In this document: one piece after another, positions 11,626-19,643 of the stretch
Position numbering within the stretch: position 1 is the first letter of the stretch
Layout: each line of letters opens with the position of its first letter
Origin: DASQEH01 sp038239485
GTDB lineage: Bacteria; Actinomycetota; Actinomycetes; Propionibacteriales; Nocardioidaceae
DNA: 64,000 nucleotides
Direction: 5' to 3'
NCBI GenBank assembly: GCA_038239485.1
Contig: JBBSET010000007.1
Span: 17,971-81,970, forward strand
Translations under genes and position numbers: made by a program
Notes under the pieces: model-generated
What the model saw: the letters and a program-made list of their open reading frames with translations, nothing else
Databases searched by the model: none
Told to the model about the DNA's origin: nothing

Positions 11626-13179
11626 ATGCTCATCGGAGTGCTCAGGGAGGCGCACCTAGGGGAAACCCGCGTCTCGGCGACTCCGGCCACCGTGGCGCAG
11701 CTGCTGAAGATCGGCTATGACGTGGTCGTCTCACCCGGGGCTGGCGACGCGTCCAGCTTTCCCGACGAGGCATACGTGCTGGCGGGTGCGACCATCGGTG
11801 ACGGGCTCGCGGGCGACATCGTGTTCGGCGTCAACGCCCCATCACGCGATCAGCTCGACAAGCTGCGTGAGGGCACGACGGTAGTCAGCCTGATGAGCCC
11901 TGGGCTGAACCCCGAGTTGCTCGACGATCTGGCACAGCGGCCCATCACCGCCTTGGCGATGGACGCGGCCCCGCGGATCTCGCGCGCCCAGTCACTGGAT
12001 GTGCTGAGCTCGATGGCCAACATCGCCGGCTACCGGGCGGTCATCGAAGCCGCCCATGCCTTCGGCCGGTTCTTCACCGGCCAGATCACGGCCGCCGGCA
12101 AGGTGCCGCCCGCCAGGGTGCTGGTCGTCGGTGCGGGTGTCGCCGGGCTCGCCGCGATCGGCGCTGCCGGGAGCATGGGAGCGATCGTCCGGGCGGCCGA
12201 CCCTCGGCCGGAGGTCGCCGACCAGGTGAGGTCCCTGGGCGGGGAGTACCTGTCGGTAGAGGCGGCCGACCCCTCTGAAGCCGAGGTGAGCACGACGGGT
12301 TACGCCAAGGAGATGTCAGACGACTACAACGACCGGGCTGCTCAGATCTACGCCCGAGAGTGCAAGGACGTCGACATCATCATCACCACCGCGCTGATCC
12401 CGGGGCGCCCTGCACCTCGCCTGATCAGCGCCGACATGGTGGCCAGTATGAAGCCGGGAAGCGTGATCGTGGACATGGCCGCATCCAACGGCGGCAACGT
12501 CGAAGGCTCCGTTGCAGGCAAGGCCGTGGTGACGACCGGCGGCGTGACGATCATTGGCTATACCGACCTGGCCGGCCGCCTGGCCGCCCAGGCTTCACAG
12601 CTCTACGGCACCAACCTGGTGAACCTCTTGAAGCTGATGACGCCGGGAAAGGACGGCCAGCTCGTCCTGGACTGGGACGACGTGGTCCAGCGTTCGATGA
12701 CGGTGGTCAGACAAGGGGAACTGACCTGGCCGCCGCCGCCCGTGCAGGTCTCAGCTGCCCCAGCTTCGGCACCCGCGGGCACCGAAGCGACGCCAGCGCA
12801 GAGACACGCAAAGCAGCAGACGACGCCCGCGCGACGCTTCACCGTGGTGGGGATCGGTGCCGCGGCACTTTTCATCCTCGCCGCCTTGTCGCCGCCTGCG
12901 CTGCTCGGCCACCTGACCGTCTTTGCGCTGGCCATCGTGATCGGTTACTACGTCATCGGACACGTACACCACGCGCTGCACACTCCGCTGATGTCGGTGA
13001 CAAACGCCATCTCGGGCATCATCCTCGTCGGTGCCCTGTTGCAGATCGGCCAGAGTGACACCGGAAACGGAGCCGTGATCACAGTTCTGTCGTTCGTGGC
13101 GATCCTGCTCGCGTCGATCAACGTCTTCGGCGGCTTCGCGGTGACCCGCCGCATGCTGGCGATGTTCTCCCGCAGCTGA
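11626..13179 (+). CDS. pntA: NAD(P) transhydrogenase subunit alpha
   Basis: A 517-residue Re/NAD(P)+ transhydrogenase alpha subunit of the two-subunit (E. coli) type. Residues 1-380 form the NAD(H)-binding domain I, starting MLIGVLREAHLGETRVSATP with the Rossmann loop VVGAGVAGLAAIGAA near 170. A Pro/Ala-rich linker (390-420) leads to about four membrane segments at the C-terminus. With PntB it uses the proton gradient to drive NADPH formation from NADH. GGAG seven bases ahead of the ATG at 11626 fixes the start. The longer upstream frame lacks homology. Confidence 0.95.
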   Translation: MLIGVLREAHLGETRVSATPATVAQLLKIGYDVVVSPGAGDASSFPDEAYVLAGATIGDGLAGDIVFGVNAPSRDQLDKLREGTTVVSLMSPGLNPELLDDLAQRPITALAMDAAPRISRAQSLDVLSSMANIAGYRAVIEAAHAFGRFFTGQITAAGKVPPARVLVVGAGVAGLAAIGAAGSMGAIVRAADPRPEVADQVRSLGGEYLSVEAADPSEAEVSTTGYAKEMSDDYNDRAAQIYARECKDVDIIITTALIPGRPAPRLISADMVASMKPGSVIVDMAASNGGNVEGSVAGKAVVTTGGVTIIGYTDLAGRLAAQASQLYGTNLVNLLKLMTPGKDGQLVLDWDDVVQRSMTVVRQGELTWPPPPVQVSAAPASAPAGTEATPAQRHAKQQTTPARRFTVVGIGAAALFILAALSPPALLGHLTVFALAIVIGYYVIGHVHHALHTPLMSVTNAISGIILVGALLQIGQSDTGNGAVITVLSFVAILLASINVFGGFAVTRRMLAMFSRS

Positions 13180-13207
13180 CCTCGCCGACATTCCTGGAGT
13201 TGACAAG

Positions 13208-14638
13208 GTGTCTGATCTGATAACCGTAGAAACCGCCACCCAGGCGGCCTACATCGTCGCCGCCCTGCTGTTCATCCTGGCGCTGGCAGGGCTGTCGCAC
13301 CACGAGACCGCCAAGGTCGGCAACACCTTCGGAGTCGCCGGGATGGTGATCGCGCTGGTCGCCACCATCGCCCTCGCCATCGACCGTGATGTGTCCGGCA
13401 CGGGCATTGCCCTGCTCATCCTGGCGATGGTCCTGGGCGCAGCCATGGGTCTGTTCCGAGCAAGACGGGTCGAGATGACCGGGATGCCGGAGCTGATCGC
13501 GATGCTTCACAGCTTCGTGGGTCTCGCCGCCGTCCTGGTGGGATGGGACGGCTACCTGCAGGTCGAGGCAGATCTTCGCGGCCCCGAGGCCGCACTGCTA
13601 CGGACTCAGAGCCTGCTCGGGGTCCACAGTGCCGAGGTCTTCATCGGCGTCTTCATCGGCGCCGTCACCTTCACCGGATCGATCGTCGCCTTCCTCAAGC
13701 TTTCGGCACGGATCAAGTCCAGCCCGCTCATGTTGCCGGGGAAGAACATCCTCAACCTCGTTGCACTGGTCTTGTTCGCCGTGCTCACCATATGGTTCGT
13801 GATCGACCCACAGCTGTGGCTCCTGGCAGCCGTTACCGTGGTCGCCTTCCTGCTCGGCTGGCACCTGGTCGCATCCATCGGCGGCGGAGACATGCCGGTG
13901 GTCGTGTCCATGCTGAACAGCTACTCGGGATGGGCAGCGGCTGCGTCCGGCTTTCTTCTTGAGAACGACCTGCTGATCATCACCGGGGCGCTCGTGGGCT
14001 CATCCGGTGCCTATCTGTCGTACATCATGTGCCGGGCAATGAACCGCTCGTTCGTCTCCGTCATCGCGGGCGGCTTCGGCATCGAGGCCGGACCGAGCCA
14101 GGACAAGGACTACGGAGACCACCGCGAGACGAATGCCGCTGACGTTGCGGAACAGCTCGGAGAGGCCGACACCGTGATCATCACGCCTGGCTACGGTATG
14201 GCCGTAGCTCAGGCGCAGTACGGTGTGGCCGAGCTGACCCGCAAACTGCGTGACAAAGGCATCGACGTCCGGTTCGGCATCCATCCCGTCGCCGGCCGCC
14301 TGCCGGGTCACATGAACGTGCTCCTGGCCGAGGCCAAGGTCCCCTACGACATCGTGCTCGAGATGGACGAGATCAACGATGACTTCGACGACACCGCCGT
14401 CGTACTCGTCATCGGCGCCAACGACACCGTCAACCCCGCTGCCACCGAGGACCCGACCAGCCCCATCGCTGGCATGCCGGTCCTCAAAGTATGGGAAGCC
14501 GACAACGTGATCGTCTTCAAGAGATCGATGGCCTCGGGATACGCCGGAGTGGCCAATCCCCTCTTCTACCGCGACAACACGGCGATGCTGTTCGGCGATG
14601 CCAAAGAGCGCGTCGAGGACATTCTCCGGGCGCTCTGA
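13208..14638 (+). CDS. pntB: NAD(P) transhydrogenase subunit beta
   Basis: A 476-residue beta subunit with eight or nine transmembrane helices (residues 10-265) followed by NADP(H)-binding domain III. Diagnostic sequences are the GYGMAVAQAQ loop near 328, GIHPVAGRLPGHMNVLLAEA, and VFKRSMASGYAGV near the end. It starts with GTG, with TGGAG ten bases upstream, 28 bases after pntA, so the two form an operon and a membrane complex. It stops with no clear terminator hairpin behind it. Confidence 0.96.
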   Translation: MSDLITVETATQAAYIVAALLFILALAGLSHHETAKVGNTFGVAGMVIALVATIALAIDRDVSGTGIALLILAMVLGAAMGLFRARRVEMTGMPELIAMLHSFVGLAAVLVGWDGYLQVEADLRGPEAALLRTQSLLGVHSAEVFIGVFIGAVTFTGSIVAFLKLSARIKSSPLMLPGKNILNLVALVLFAVLTIWFVIDPQLWLLAAVTVVAFLLGWHLVASIGGGDMPVVVSMLNSYSGWAAAASGFLLENDLLIITGALVGSSGAYLSYIMCRAMNRSFVSVIAGGFGIEAGPSQDKDYGDHRETNAADVAEQLGEADTVIITPGYGMAVAQAQYGVAELTRKLRDKGIDVRFGIHPVAGRLPGHMNVLLAEAKVPYDIVLEMDEINDDFDDTAVVLVIGANDTVNPAATEDPTSPIAGMPVLKVWEADNVIVFKRSMASGYAGVANPLFYRDNTAMLFGDAKERVEDILRAL

Positions 14639-14665
14639 CGCCTCCCGTCCTGTGCACCGGTAGGA

Positions 14666-15004
14666 ATGGAACAGCTTCGAGGCGCCCACCGTGGCCGGGC
14701 CAAGCTCATGGCCAGCGTGGCGAGGGCGAGTCTTGCAGAGCTCGCCGACGCCTTGCGAGTCCTTGGCGAGGACCTAATACTCGTGCCGCTACATGATCCG
14801 GTGAACCACTTGGCGTGCAGGCGGGTCGCTGGGCCGTTCCCGAGTCGGGTGGATGTCTCCAGCGGCGGGTCCGGGTTCGTGTGGGATGACTGCTCTTCAC
14901 CGACCCTGCAAATCCCCGTGTCTGTGCCTTCCATCAAAGAGGCGGGAGGTCATCGGACCCGTCGTCGACGGCGGGCCGGCAGATCGAGGCGGATGTCCAG
15001 CTGA
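14666..15004 (+). CDS. Doubtful small open frame after pntB
   Basis: 112 codons begin at ATG 14666 with AGGA directly adjacent. The middle (ASLAELADALRVLGEDLILVPLHDPV) looks protein-like and codon use is GC3-rich. However, the last 55 bases run antisense through the end of the amaP-like gene and the C-terminus is poly-Arg. No family is recognised. It could be a small real gene, a remnant or chance. Confidence 0.22.
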   Translation: MEQLRGAHRGRAKLMASVARASLAELADALRVLGEDLILVPLHDPVNHLACRRVAGPFPSRVDVSSGGSGFVWDDCSSPTLQIPVSVPSIKEAGGHRTRRRRRAGRSRRMSS

Positions 15005-15525
15005 GGCTCGTCGAAATCCAGGGCCTGACGCAGATGGGGAACGGTCTCGCGACTGAGCCGTGAGCGCACCGCGTTGATGTCGGCCCGTTCGTCGAGAAAC
15101 ACGGTGAGCTTGTGCCGGTGGTTGCTCGGCTTTCCCAGCAGCTGCATGGAGGCACCGCGAACGCCACTGATCGCGTTGACCTCATGCTCCACGGCATCTG
15201 AGATGGCGCTCGCTTCGAGCACCGTCTCCCCGTCGCGTCGGTCCGGTTCGACGTCGAGATGGGACAGGGTGCTCGTGTGCAGCTGGGCGATGAGCCATCG
15301 AACCATCAAGAGTCCGACGACGATGGACGCACCCGCAACTGCCCACCAGTACCAGGGGTTGTCGTCGATGAAGGTCGTCAGACCAGCGGGGATGACGGGG
15401 TTGTCGGCCCGCTCGCTGCCGAAGACGGATGCCCCCAAGGCGATCACCAGAATGCCAGCGACAACCAGCACCAGCCCGACAAGGCAGAGCAGAGCCCGGT
15501 TGATGCGATCGATACGGCTGGTCAT
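14950..15525 (-). CDS. AmaP-like Asp23 membrane anchor protein
   Basis: A 191-residue protein with two N-terminal membrane helices (residues 12-32 and 60-80) and a cytoplasmic domain with SAISDAVEHEVNAISGVRGASMQL. This is the layout of alkaline-shock-response membrane anchor AmaP, which holds Asp23-type proteins at the membrane. The last gene of the seven-gene operon, its ATG overlaps the previous TGA by one base (TGATG). The C-terminus ends in an Arg-rich run. Confidence 0.75.
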   Translation of the reverse strand: MTSRIDRINRALLCLVGLVLVVAGILVIALGASVFGSERADNPVIPAGLTTFIDDNPWYWWAVAGASIVVGLLMVRWLIAQLHTSTLSHLDVEPDRRDGETVLEASAISDAVEHEVNAISGVRGASMQLLGKPSNHRHKLTVFLDERADINAVRSRLSRETVPHLRQALDFDEPQLDIRLDLPARRRRRVR

Positions 15526-16061
15526 CAGCTCTCCCGACGATGGATGGACACTGAGGTCTTCACGGGGTGGGCCAGCCGGAGCGACTCGAGCCGGGCGGCT
15601 ATCGACTGCTCGACCCTGTTCCCGAGGTCACCCGGGTCTCGCAGCGTCGTGGCGGCACTCACTGCCACGCGTCCCTGACGGGCATGTGCGGACGAGGAGT
15701 CCACGCCTGTCTCGGCCTCGGCAAGCCCGGCAATATATCTCTCCAGGCTCTTCCGGGTGACCGTCATCGTGACGCCGGGGTCGTCAGGCTGCAGCGCAAG
15801 GTCGGTGGGCGCGCTCCGTTTGAAGGCGACCAGCAACAAGAGCACACCGATCACAACGGCGACTGCGGCCGCCGTTCGCACCCAGCCGTCTGACCAGATG
15901 CGCTGGTGAAGGTCGTTGGATATCGCGGTGTGGTGGACGATCCAGGGCGCCTTCCCTAGAGCGGCGAGGACAATCTCCACCACCGCGATGACACACGCGG
16001 CGAGGATGACGAGGGCGACCAGAGCGGCAACGATCCGGTTGGCGGCGCGCATCCCGTTCAC
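15525..16061 (-). CDS. DUF6286-type membrane protein of the Asp23 operon
   Basis: A 178-residue protein with two membrane segments, near residues 7-35 and 63-82. Its soluble C-terminal half contains VTRKSLERYIAGLAEAETGVDSSSAHARQGRVAV and resembles a degenerate Asp23-like fold (DUF6286 as I remember the family). Its GTG overlaps the stop of the preceding Asp23 gene by four bases (GTGA), so it is translated with it. It probably forms part of an envelope-associated Asp23 complex; no enzymatic motif is seen. Confidence 0.7.
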   Translation of the reverse strand: MNGMRAANRIVAALVALVILAACVIAVVEIVLAALGKAPWIVHHTAISNDLHQRIWSDGWVRTAAAVAVVIGVLLLLVAFKRSAPTDLALQPDDPGVTMTVTRKSLERYIAGLAEAETGVDSSSAHARQGRVAVSAATTLRDPGDLGNRVEQSIAARLESLRLAHPVKTSVSIHRRES

Positions 16062-16462
16062 TGGACCCGCGGCGTCTGCGTCTCGCGGACGCGCATACCG
16101 GCAACGGTGATGTCTACTTCACGCACGTTGACTCCTGTCAGCTCTTTCACTCGTTCGCGGACGTGCTCGCGGGTCTGTCTCGTCACCTGCTGGACCGATG
16201 CGGGGTAGACAACAGTCATGGTGACTTCGACCAGTGCCGTGTTGTCGTCGACCTGGGCGCTGATCTGCGCTCCAGTGTCGGAATCCGTGGATCCGAGGGT
16301 GATGCCCAAGAGTCGGCGAGGACTGCCGGTGGCGTTGTCGATCTCTCGGACCGCCTCGGCGGCGACCTTCTGAACGACCTTGGGGTCGATGCGGGTGTGC
16401 CCGCGGGTGCCGGCCGCAGCGTCTCCCTCGGCCGCTTCCGGGGTGGCGACGGCGCTGCTCAC
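16058..16462 (-). CDS. Asp23/Gls24 family envelope stress protein
   Basis: A 134-residue protein; residues 28-125 form an Asp23 domain (RIDPKVVQKVAAEAVREI, VVYPASVQQVTRQTREHVRERVKELTGVNVREVDITV). There is no signal or membrane helix, so it is cytoplasmic and presumably held at the membrane by the AmaP/DUF6286 partners. The GTG at 16462 forms a GTGA overlap with the preceding DUF2273-like gene. It is one of several paralogous Asp23 proteins in this operon. Confidence 0.88.
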   Translation of the reverse strand: MSSAVATPEAAEGDAAAGTRGHTRIDPKVVQKVAAEAVREIDNATGSPRRLLGITLGSTDSDTGAQISAQVDDNTALVEVTMTVVYPASVQQVTRQTREHVRERVKELTGVNVREVDITVAGMRVRETQTPRVQ

Positions 16463-16647
16463 CGGGATTTCCGGCTGGTTGCGCTGTTGAGCAGGGACGA
16501 GACGTCGAGCTCGCCATCGAGTACCTTCCCGATGACGATGCCGACCGCGCCGAAGACGACAAGGAGCAGGAAGCCGTTGAAGCCGTCGATCGCGATGGCG
16601 AGCCCGATGAGCAGGCCGGTGAAAAGTCCGATGACAGTGGTGGACAT
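16459..16647 (-). CDS. Small DUF2273-like membrane protein
   Basis: 62 residues with two closely packed hydrophobic helices (TVIGLFTGLLIGLAIAID and FLLLVVFGAVGIVIGKV) and a polar tail. Small proteins of this shape accompany Asp23 genes in many Gram-positives (DUF2273). GGAGG seven bases upstream of ATG 16647 fixes the start and excludes the longer frame. It overlaps the next Asp23 gene by four bases. Confidence 0.75.
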   Translation of the reverse strand: MSTTVIGLFTGLLIGLAIAIDGFNGFLLLVVFGAVGIVIGKVLDGELDVSSLLNSATSRKSR

Positions 16648-16676
16648 AGATGCCTCCAGGGCGTGCAAGCGCGGCT

Positions 16677-16946
16677 TCAGCGCACTCGTGGTTGGGGTTT
16701 CGGGCGTCGGATCGTGCGATGGACCAGCGTTGTCGCGAACAGCCGGATCCGTCGAAGGCCGCGTGGTCGTCGATAGAAGGCGAGCGACGGCTCGCTTTGT
16801 GCTGGGGACGACGAGCGCTTTCGCAGCCCCGCGATGAAAGCGTCGGAGTCGCCGCCCCGGTCCGGGTGGTTTTCGCGAATGTACTGTCGGCGTTCGGCAT
16901 TGCGTCGACGGCCGAGATCGTCAGACGATGGCGTGTCTTTCCCCAT
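16677..16946 (-). CDS. Small J-domain-like protein with HPD motif
   Basis: 89 residues. The N-terminal half reads ERRQYIRENHPDRGGDSDAFI, the centre of a J-domain with the HPD motif at residues 27-29, the part that touches DnaK. The usual first helix is missing or very short, and the C-terminal half is basic (RRIRLFATTLVHRTIRRPKP). It starts five bases after the preceding gene's stop, so it belongs to the Asp23 operon. It may bring DnaK to the stress complex, or it may be a degenerate J-protein with another binding role. Confidence 0.65.
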   Translation of the reverse strand: MGKDTPSSDDLGRRRNAERRQYIRENHPDRGGDSDAFIAGLRKRSSSPAQSEPSLAFYRRPRGLRRIRLFATTLVHRTIRRPKPQPRVR

Positions 16947-16951
16947 CTCGG

Positions 16952-17293
16952 TTATCCCTGCAATGCTGTTGTCTCGGGAAGATTCAGGTCGTCGACATAC
17001 ACGTCGATGGACCGCGCGCCTGCGAAGGGTGCCGAAAGGCCCCGGATCTGAGCGGCGACCTCCGGCAGTGGCTGGCCCCAGAACGCCACGATGTGAATCT
17101 CGACAGTCCGGTCGGTGAGCCGGATCCCCCGCACTCGACGACCGGGAAGGTATGTCGCCACCTCCCCGAACGTCCCCCCCGACAACGAGCTCACACCGGG
17201 GCAGCTCTGGATCGCGATGGCGAGCATCTCCACCGGTTCGGGCGCTGGCGGCACCGCGACAGCGTCAGGCGACGCAATGGATACCTGGCTCAC
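16952..17293 (-). CDS. Small Asp23-related protein
   Basis: A 113-residue cytoplasmic protein. The centre and end (TYLPGRRVRGIRLTDRTVEIHIVAFWG, AQIRGLSAPFAGARSIDVYVDDL) show the alternating strand-helix pattern of the Asp23 fold and the VYVDDL ending shared with neighbours. The GTG start overlaps the stop of the first Asp23 gene by four bases (GTGA). Function is inferred from position only. Confidence 0.65.
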   Translation of the reverse strand: MSQVSIASPDAVAVPPAPEPVEMLAIAIQSCPGVSSLSGGTFGEVATYLPGRRVRGIRLTDRTVEIHIVAFWGQPLPEVAAQIRGLSAPFAGARSIDVYVDDLNLPETTALQG

Positions 17294-17745
17294 TGAACCC
17301 GCGGCTCCTCGGGCTCCTTGTCGTCCGAGGGCAGGTGGATGTCGTTGACGGTGACGTTGACCTCAGTGACCTCCAGGCCGGTCATCCGCTCCACGGCGGA
17401 GATCACGTTCTGGCGGACCGCCTGAGCCAGATCGGCAATGGCGACGCCGAACTCGACGATGACATCGAGGTCGATCGCGGTCTGGCTCTCACCGACCTCG
17501 ACAGAGACACCCTGGCTGGCGGACTGGCTAGCCCCTGGGATTCGCTCGCGGATGCTCGAGAACGCCTTGGCCGCCCCGCTGCTGCCGCCCAGCTCGTAGA
17601 CGCCGGAGACGTCTCGGGCTGAGATGCCGGCGATCTTCGACACGACCGTGTCGGCGATGGTGGTTTGGCCTTGCGATGTCGTGAGCTCGCTACCGCTCGC
17701 CGACGTCTGGCTGCTGGACGGGAATTTCTCGACCGAAGTCGTCAT
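17290..17745 (-). CDS. Asp23/Gls24 family envelope stress protein, first gene of operon
   Basis: A 151-residue Asp23 protein: an N-terminal Ser/Thr/Gln-rich tail (1-30), then the domain from TIADTVVSKIAGISARDVSGVYEL to TGLEVTEVNVTVNDIHLP. The ATG at 17745 is preceded by AGGAGG at six bases, so this is the strong entry point of the operon, while later genes rely on overlaps. In staphylococci Asp23 is an abundant membrane-tethered protein that responds to cell-envelope stress; the same general role is inferred. Confidence 0.9.
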   Translation of the reverse strand: MTTSVEKFPSSSQTSASGSELTTSQGQTTIADTVVSKIAGISARDVSGVYELGGSSGAAKAFSSIRERIPGASQSASQGVSVEVGESQTAIDLDVIVEFGVAIADLAQAVRQNVISAVERMTGLEVTEVNVTVNDIHLPSDDKEPEEPRVQ

Positions 17746-18010
17746 GCGTGTCCTCCTGGAACAAGTGTCGCGATTGATGTCGAGTGTGAAAGTCATGGTG
17801 CAGCGTCGAACCGGTTGCAGGTCCGGCCTGACCTAGGTCGCCGCTGATCAGCCGCTACGGCGGATCGGGGAAGCTGCTAGCCATACACCGTAAGATGCAC
17901 GGTCGTTGCGAGTCGTCACGCGACGTCGACGGAAAGTTTCCAGGCGCCGATCCCACGGCGGGCCCGATGCTTAATCGCAGGTTCACTTCGATGTGGCAGG
18001 CTCGTCACCG
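17746..18010. promoter_or_regulatory. Divergent control region between Asp23 operon and sigma factor
   Basis: A 265-base region separates the two opposite gene sets. It contains a perfect 11-base palindrome GGAAAGTTTCC (17931-17941), and GGAA is the core of many ECF -35 boxes. An AACCGGTT palindrome lies at about 17807. The sigma factor may read promoters here in both directions, but no complete -35/-10 pair can be assigned with certainty. Confidence 0.4.
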
Positions 18011-18547
18011 ATGGACGATCCTGTGGTGGACGCCTACCTCGTGCGTCGCGCCCAAGACGGCTACCTCGACGCGTTCGAAGAGTTGACCCGACGCCACCAG
18101 GGCCGCGGATACGCTGTTGCCGTCCGCATGCTCGGCGATACCCATGACGCACAGGACGTCGTCCAGGACGCCTTCATCGCGGCCTGGCGAGGTCTCGCCG
18201 GCTTTCAAGGTGACAGCCAGTTCGGCACCTGGTTCTACCGCATCCTGGTGAACCAGTGCCTGATGAGCCGCCGACGGCGCAAGCCCGATCCCGTCGCCTT
18301 CGCTCCCGAGGTGCCCGGAGGCGAGGATCCGGAGTCAGTCGTCGCGGCGAAGATCCGTGACGAATCGCTCCACCGAGCCATCCAAGAATTACCGGGGAAT
18401 CAGCGCGCTCCACTGGTCCTTGTCACATTTGCTGAGCTGTCGTACGAGGAGGCTGCGGAGATCCTGGGCATTAGCACGAGCACGGTGCGCGGTCGGGTGG
18501 CCCGAGCGCGCAAGGCGTTGCTGACATCGTTGAGGCAGTGGACGTGA
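18011..18547 (+). CDS. ECF-type RNA polymerase sigma factor
   Basis: A 178-residue sigma-70 family factor. Region 2 spans about 18-65 (AFEELTRRHQG, DAQDVVQDAFIAAWRGL) and region 4 spans 115-170 (LSYEEAAEILGISTSTVRGRVARARKALL). Regions 1 and 3 are absent, as in ECF factors. The ATG at 18011 and a GTG at 17993 are both possible; neither has a strong ribosome site. The next gene begins inside its stop codon (GTGA) and carries an anti-sigma motif, the classical sigma/anti-sigma arrangement. Likely targets are its own promoter and the Asp23 operon across the divergent region. Confidence 0.92.
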   Translation: MDDPVVDAYLVRRAQDGYLDAFEELTRRHQGRGYAVAVRMLGDTHDAQDVVQDAFIAAWRGLAGFQGDSQFGTWFYRILVNQCLMSRRRRKPDPVAFAPEVPGGEDPESVVAAKIRDESLHRAIQELPGNQRAPLVLVTFAELSYEEAAEILGISTSTVRGRVARARKALLTSLRQWT

Positions 18548-19185
18548 GCGTCCGCGGCGGACGCGGCTCCTCGACACCTGCGCCGCCGGATCGACTCCCG
18601 TGCGGAGCAGAGTTCGATGACATCGTGGAGCAGGTCGCCATGGGCGGTCGTCATGAGCTCAGTCCCCATCAGCAGCAATGCACGCACTGTCGAGCCGCCA
18701 TGGCAGAGGTTGAGGAGCTCTGGGCTCCGATCGCCGCCCTCGCTGCGGAGCGCCTCGAGCCACCGGCTGACCTCGTGCGCAAGGTGATGTCGCTCGTACG
18801 TGAGTTGGCCCAAGAGATCTGGCACATCGTGATCCCCAGCGATCGAGGGATGACCCGGATAGCAGCGCGGGTCATCGCAGAGTTAGCTCGCCGTGCAGCA
18901 GCGCGTGCCCAAGGAGTCCGTGTTGTCCTCGGGCGAAGCAGCCAGGCCAAGATCGTCGCCGATACAGCCGAGGCCACGCAACAGCACCGACAACCGGGAT
19001 CGGCCGTCGGCATCGCCGGTCAGCACGCCGTCATCGATCTCGCTGTGGTGACGGACTACGGGGTGCGGATTGTCGAGGTGGCTCAAGAGATCCGCCGAGC
19101 CGTCGCGCGTGACCTGTTCGAGCTCACCGGCCTGGTCGAGGTGAGAGTCGACATCTACGTCGACGACGTAACAGATCGTTCGTGA
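18544..19185 (+). CDS. Putative zinc anti-sigma factor fused to an Asp23 domain
   Basis: 213 residues. The N-terminus carries His42-x3-Cys46-x2-Cys49 (in HQQQCTHCRAAM) plus Cys20 upstream, the ligand spacing of zinc-binding anti-sigma (ZAS) proteins such as RsrA. Residues 50-110 are helical. The C-terminal 100 residues form an Asp23-like domain (AVIDLAVVTDYGVRIVEVAQEIRRAV, LVEVRVDIYVDDV). No membrane helix is seen, so this would be a soluble anti-sigma. Its GTG overlaps the sigma stop by four bases. Release of sigma by binding of the Asp23 domain to the membrane-bound Asp23 complex, or by thiol oxidation, is an inference. Confidence 0.75.
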   Translation: MSVRGGRGSSTPAPPDRLPCGAEFDDIVEQVAMGGRHELSPHQQQCTHCRAAMAEVEELWAPIAALAAERLEPPADLVRKVMSLVRELAQEIWHIVIPSDRGMTRIAARVIAELARRAAARAQGVRVVLGRSSQAKIVADTAEATQQHRQPGSAVGIAGQHAVIDLAVVTDYGVRIVEVAQEIRRAVARDLFELTGLVEVRVDIYVDDVTDRS

Positions 19186-19189
19186 CGAG

Positions 19190-19494
19190 TCACCGGTAGA
19201 CGAGATTGCCCATCCGGTCGGCCAGGTGGGCACCGATGACCGCGACGTCGCCCCGGATAGGGAACTCCAGGGCGCGCCCCTCGGTCACACGGATCTCCCG
19301 CCGTCGGTCAACGGGGTACCGAACCCGGTGGGGCAGAAGAACGCCCCGATTCCGGCGCCGGCGGCACCCAGCAGCGAGGCCAGTCCGGTATCGCCGTTGC
19401 CGGCGTTGTTCGAGACGACAGTCAGGTCCGAGGCTCCCTGTTCGATCAGAGCGTCGATCAGCGCGGATGGCATCCCGGCCATCCCGAACCCACC
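19190..19494 (-). pseudogene. Broken 3-oxoacid (3-oxoadipate) CoA-transferase alpha subunit
   Basis: Recognisable pieces of a CoA-transferase A subunit lie in order on the minus strand: GGFGMAGMPSALIDALIEQG, LTVVSNNAGNGDTGLASLL, then directly GAGIGAFFCPTGFGTPL. About 45-50 residues that normally sit between the last two are gone. After LTDGG the frame must shift to continue as REIRVTEGRALEFPIRGDVA and GAHLADRMGNLVYR, which then ends at a TGA (19190). The N-terminus and the last third are missing. It lies behind maleylacetate reductase, whose product 3-oxoadipate would be its substrate. Confidence 0.8.
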
Positions 19495-19643
19495 GGATCG
19501 ACCTTCCACGCGTCGACAGAGGCCAGGGACTGGACCGCGAAGTCCTCGTCGCTCTCCAGGACCGGCGCGGTGACGAACTCCTCGCGCTGAGCCTGTTCAG
19601 CGTCGTCGCGTCGGATCTCGGTCAGGTCCCCGATGCGGGTCAT
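19458..19643 (-). pseudogene. Short frame coupled to maleylacetate reductase, probably a gene fragment
   Basis: An ATG at 19643 overlaps the reductase stop by ATGA, as in a true operon, and opens 61 codons beginning MTRIGDLTEIRRDDAEQAQR. The first 45 or so look like normal protein. The last 15 (after VDAWK) run out of frame into the start of the CoA-transferase remnant. It appears to be the 5' end of a third operon gene joined to the transferase remnant by deletion. I do not recognise its family. Confidence 0.45.
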
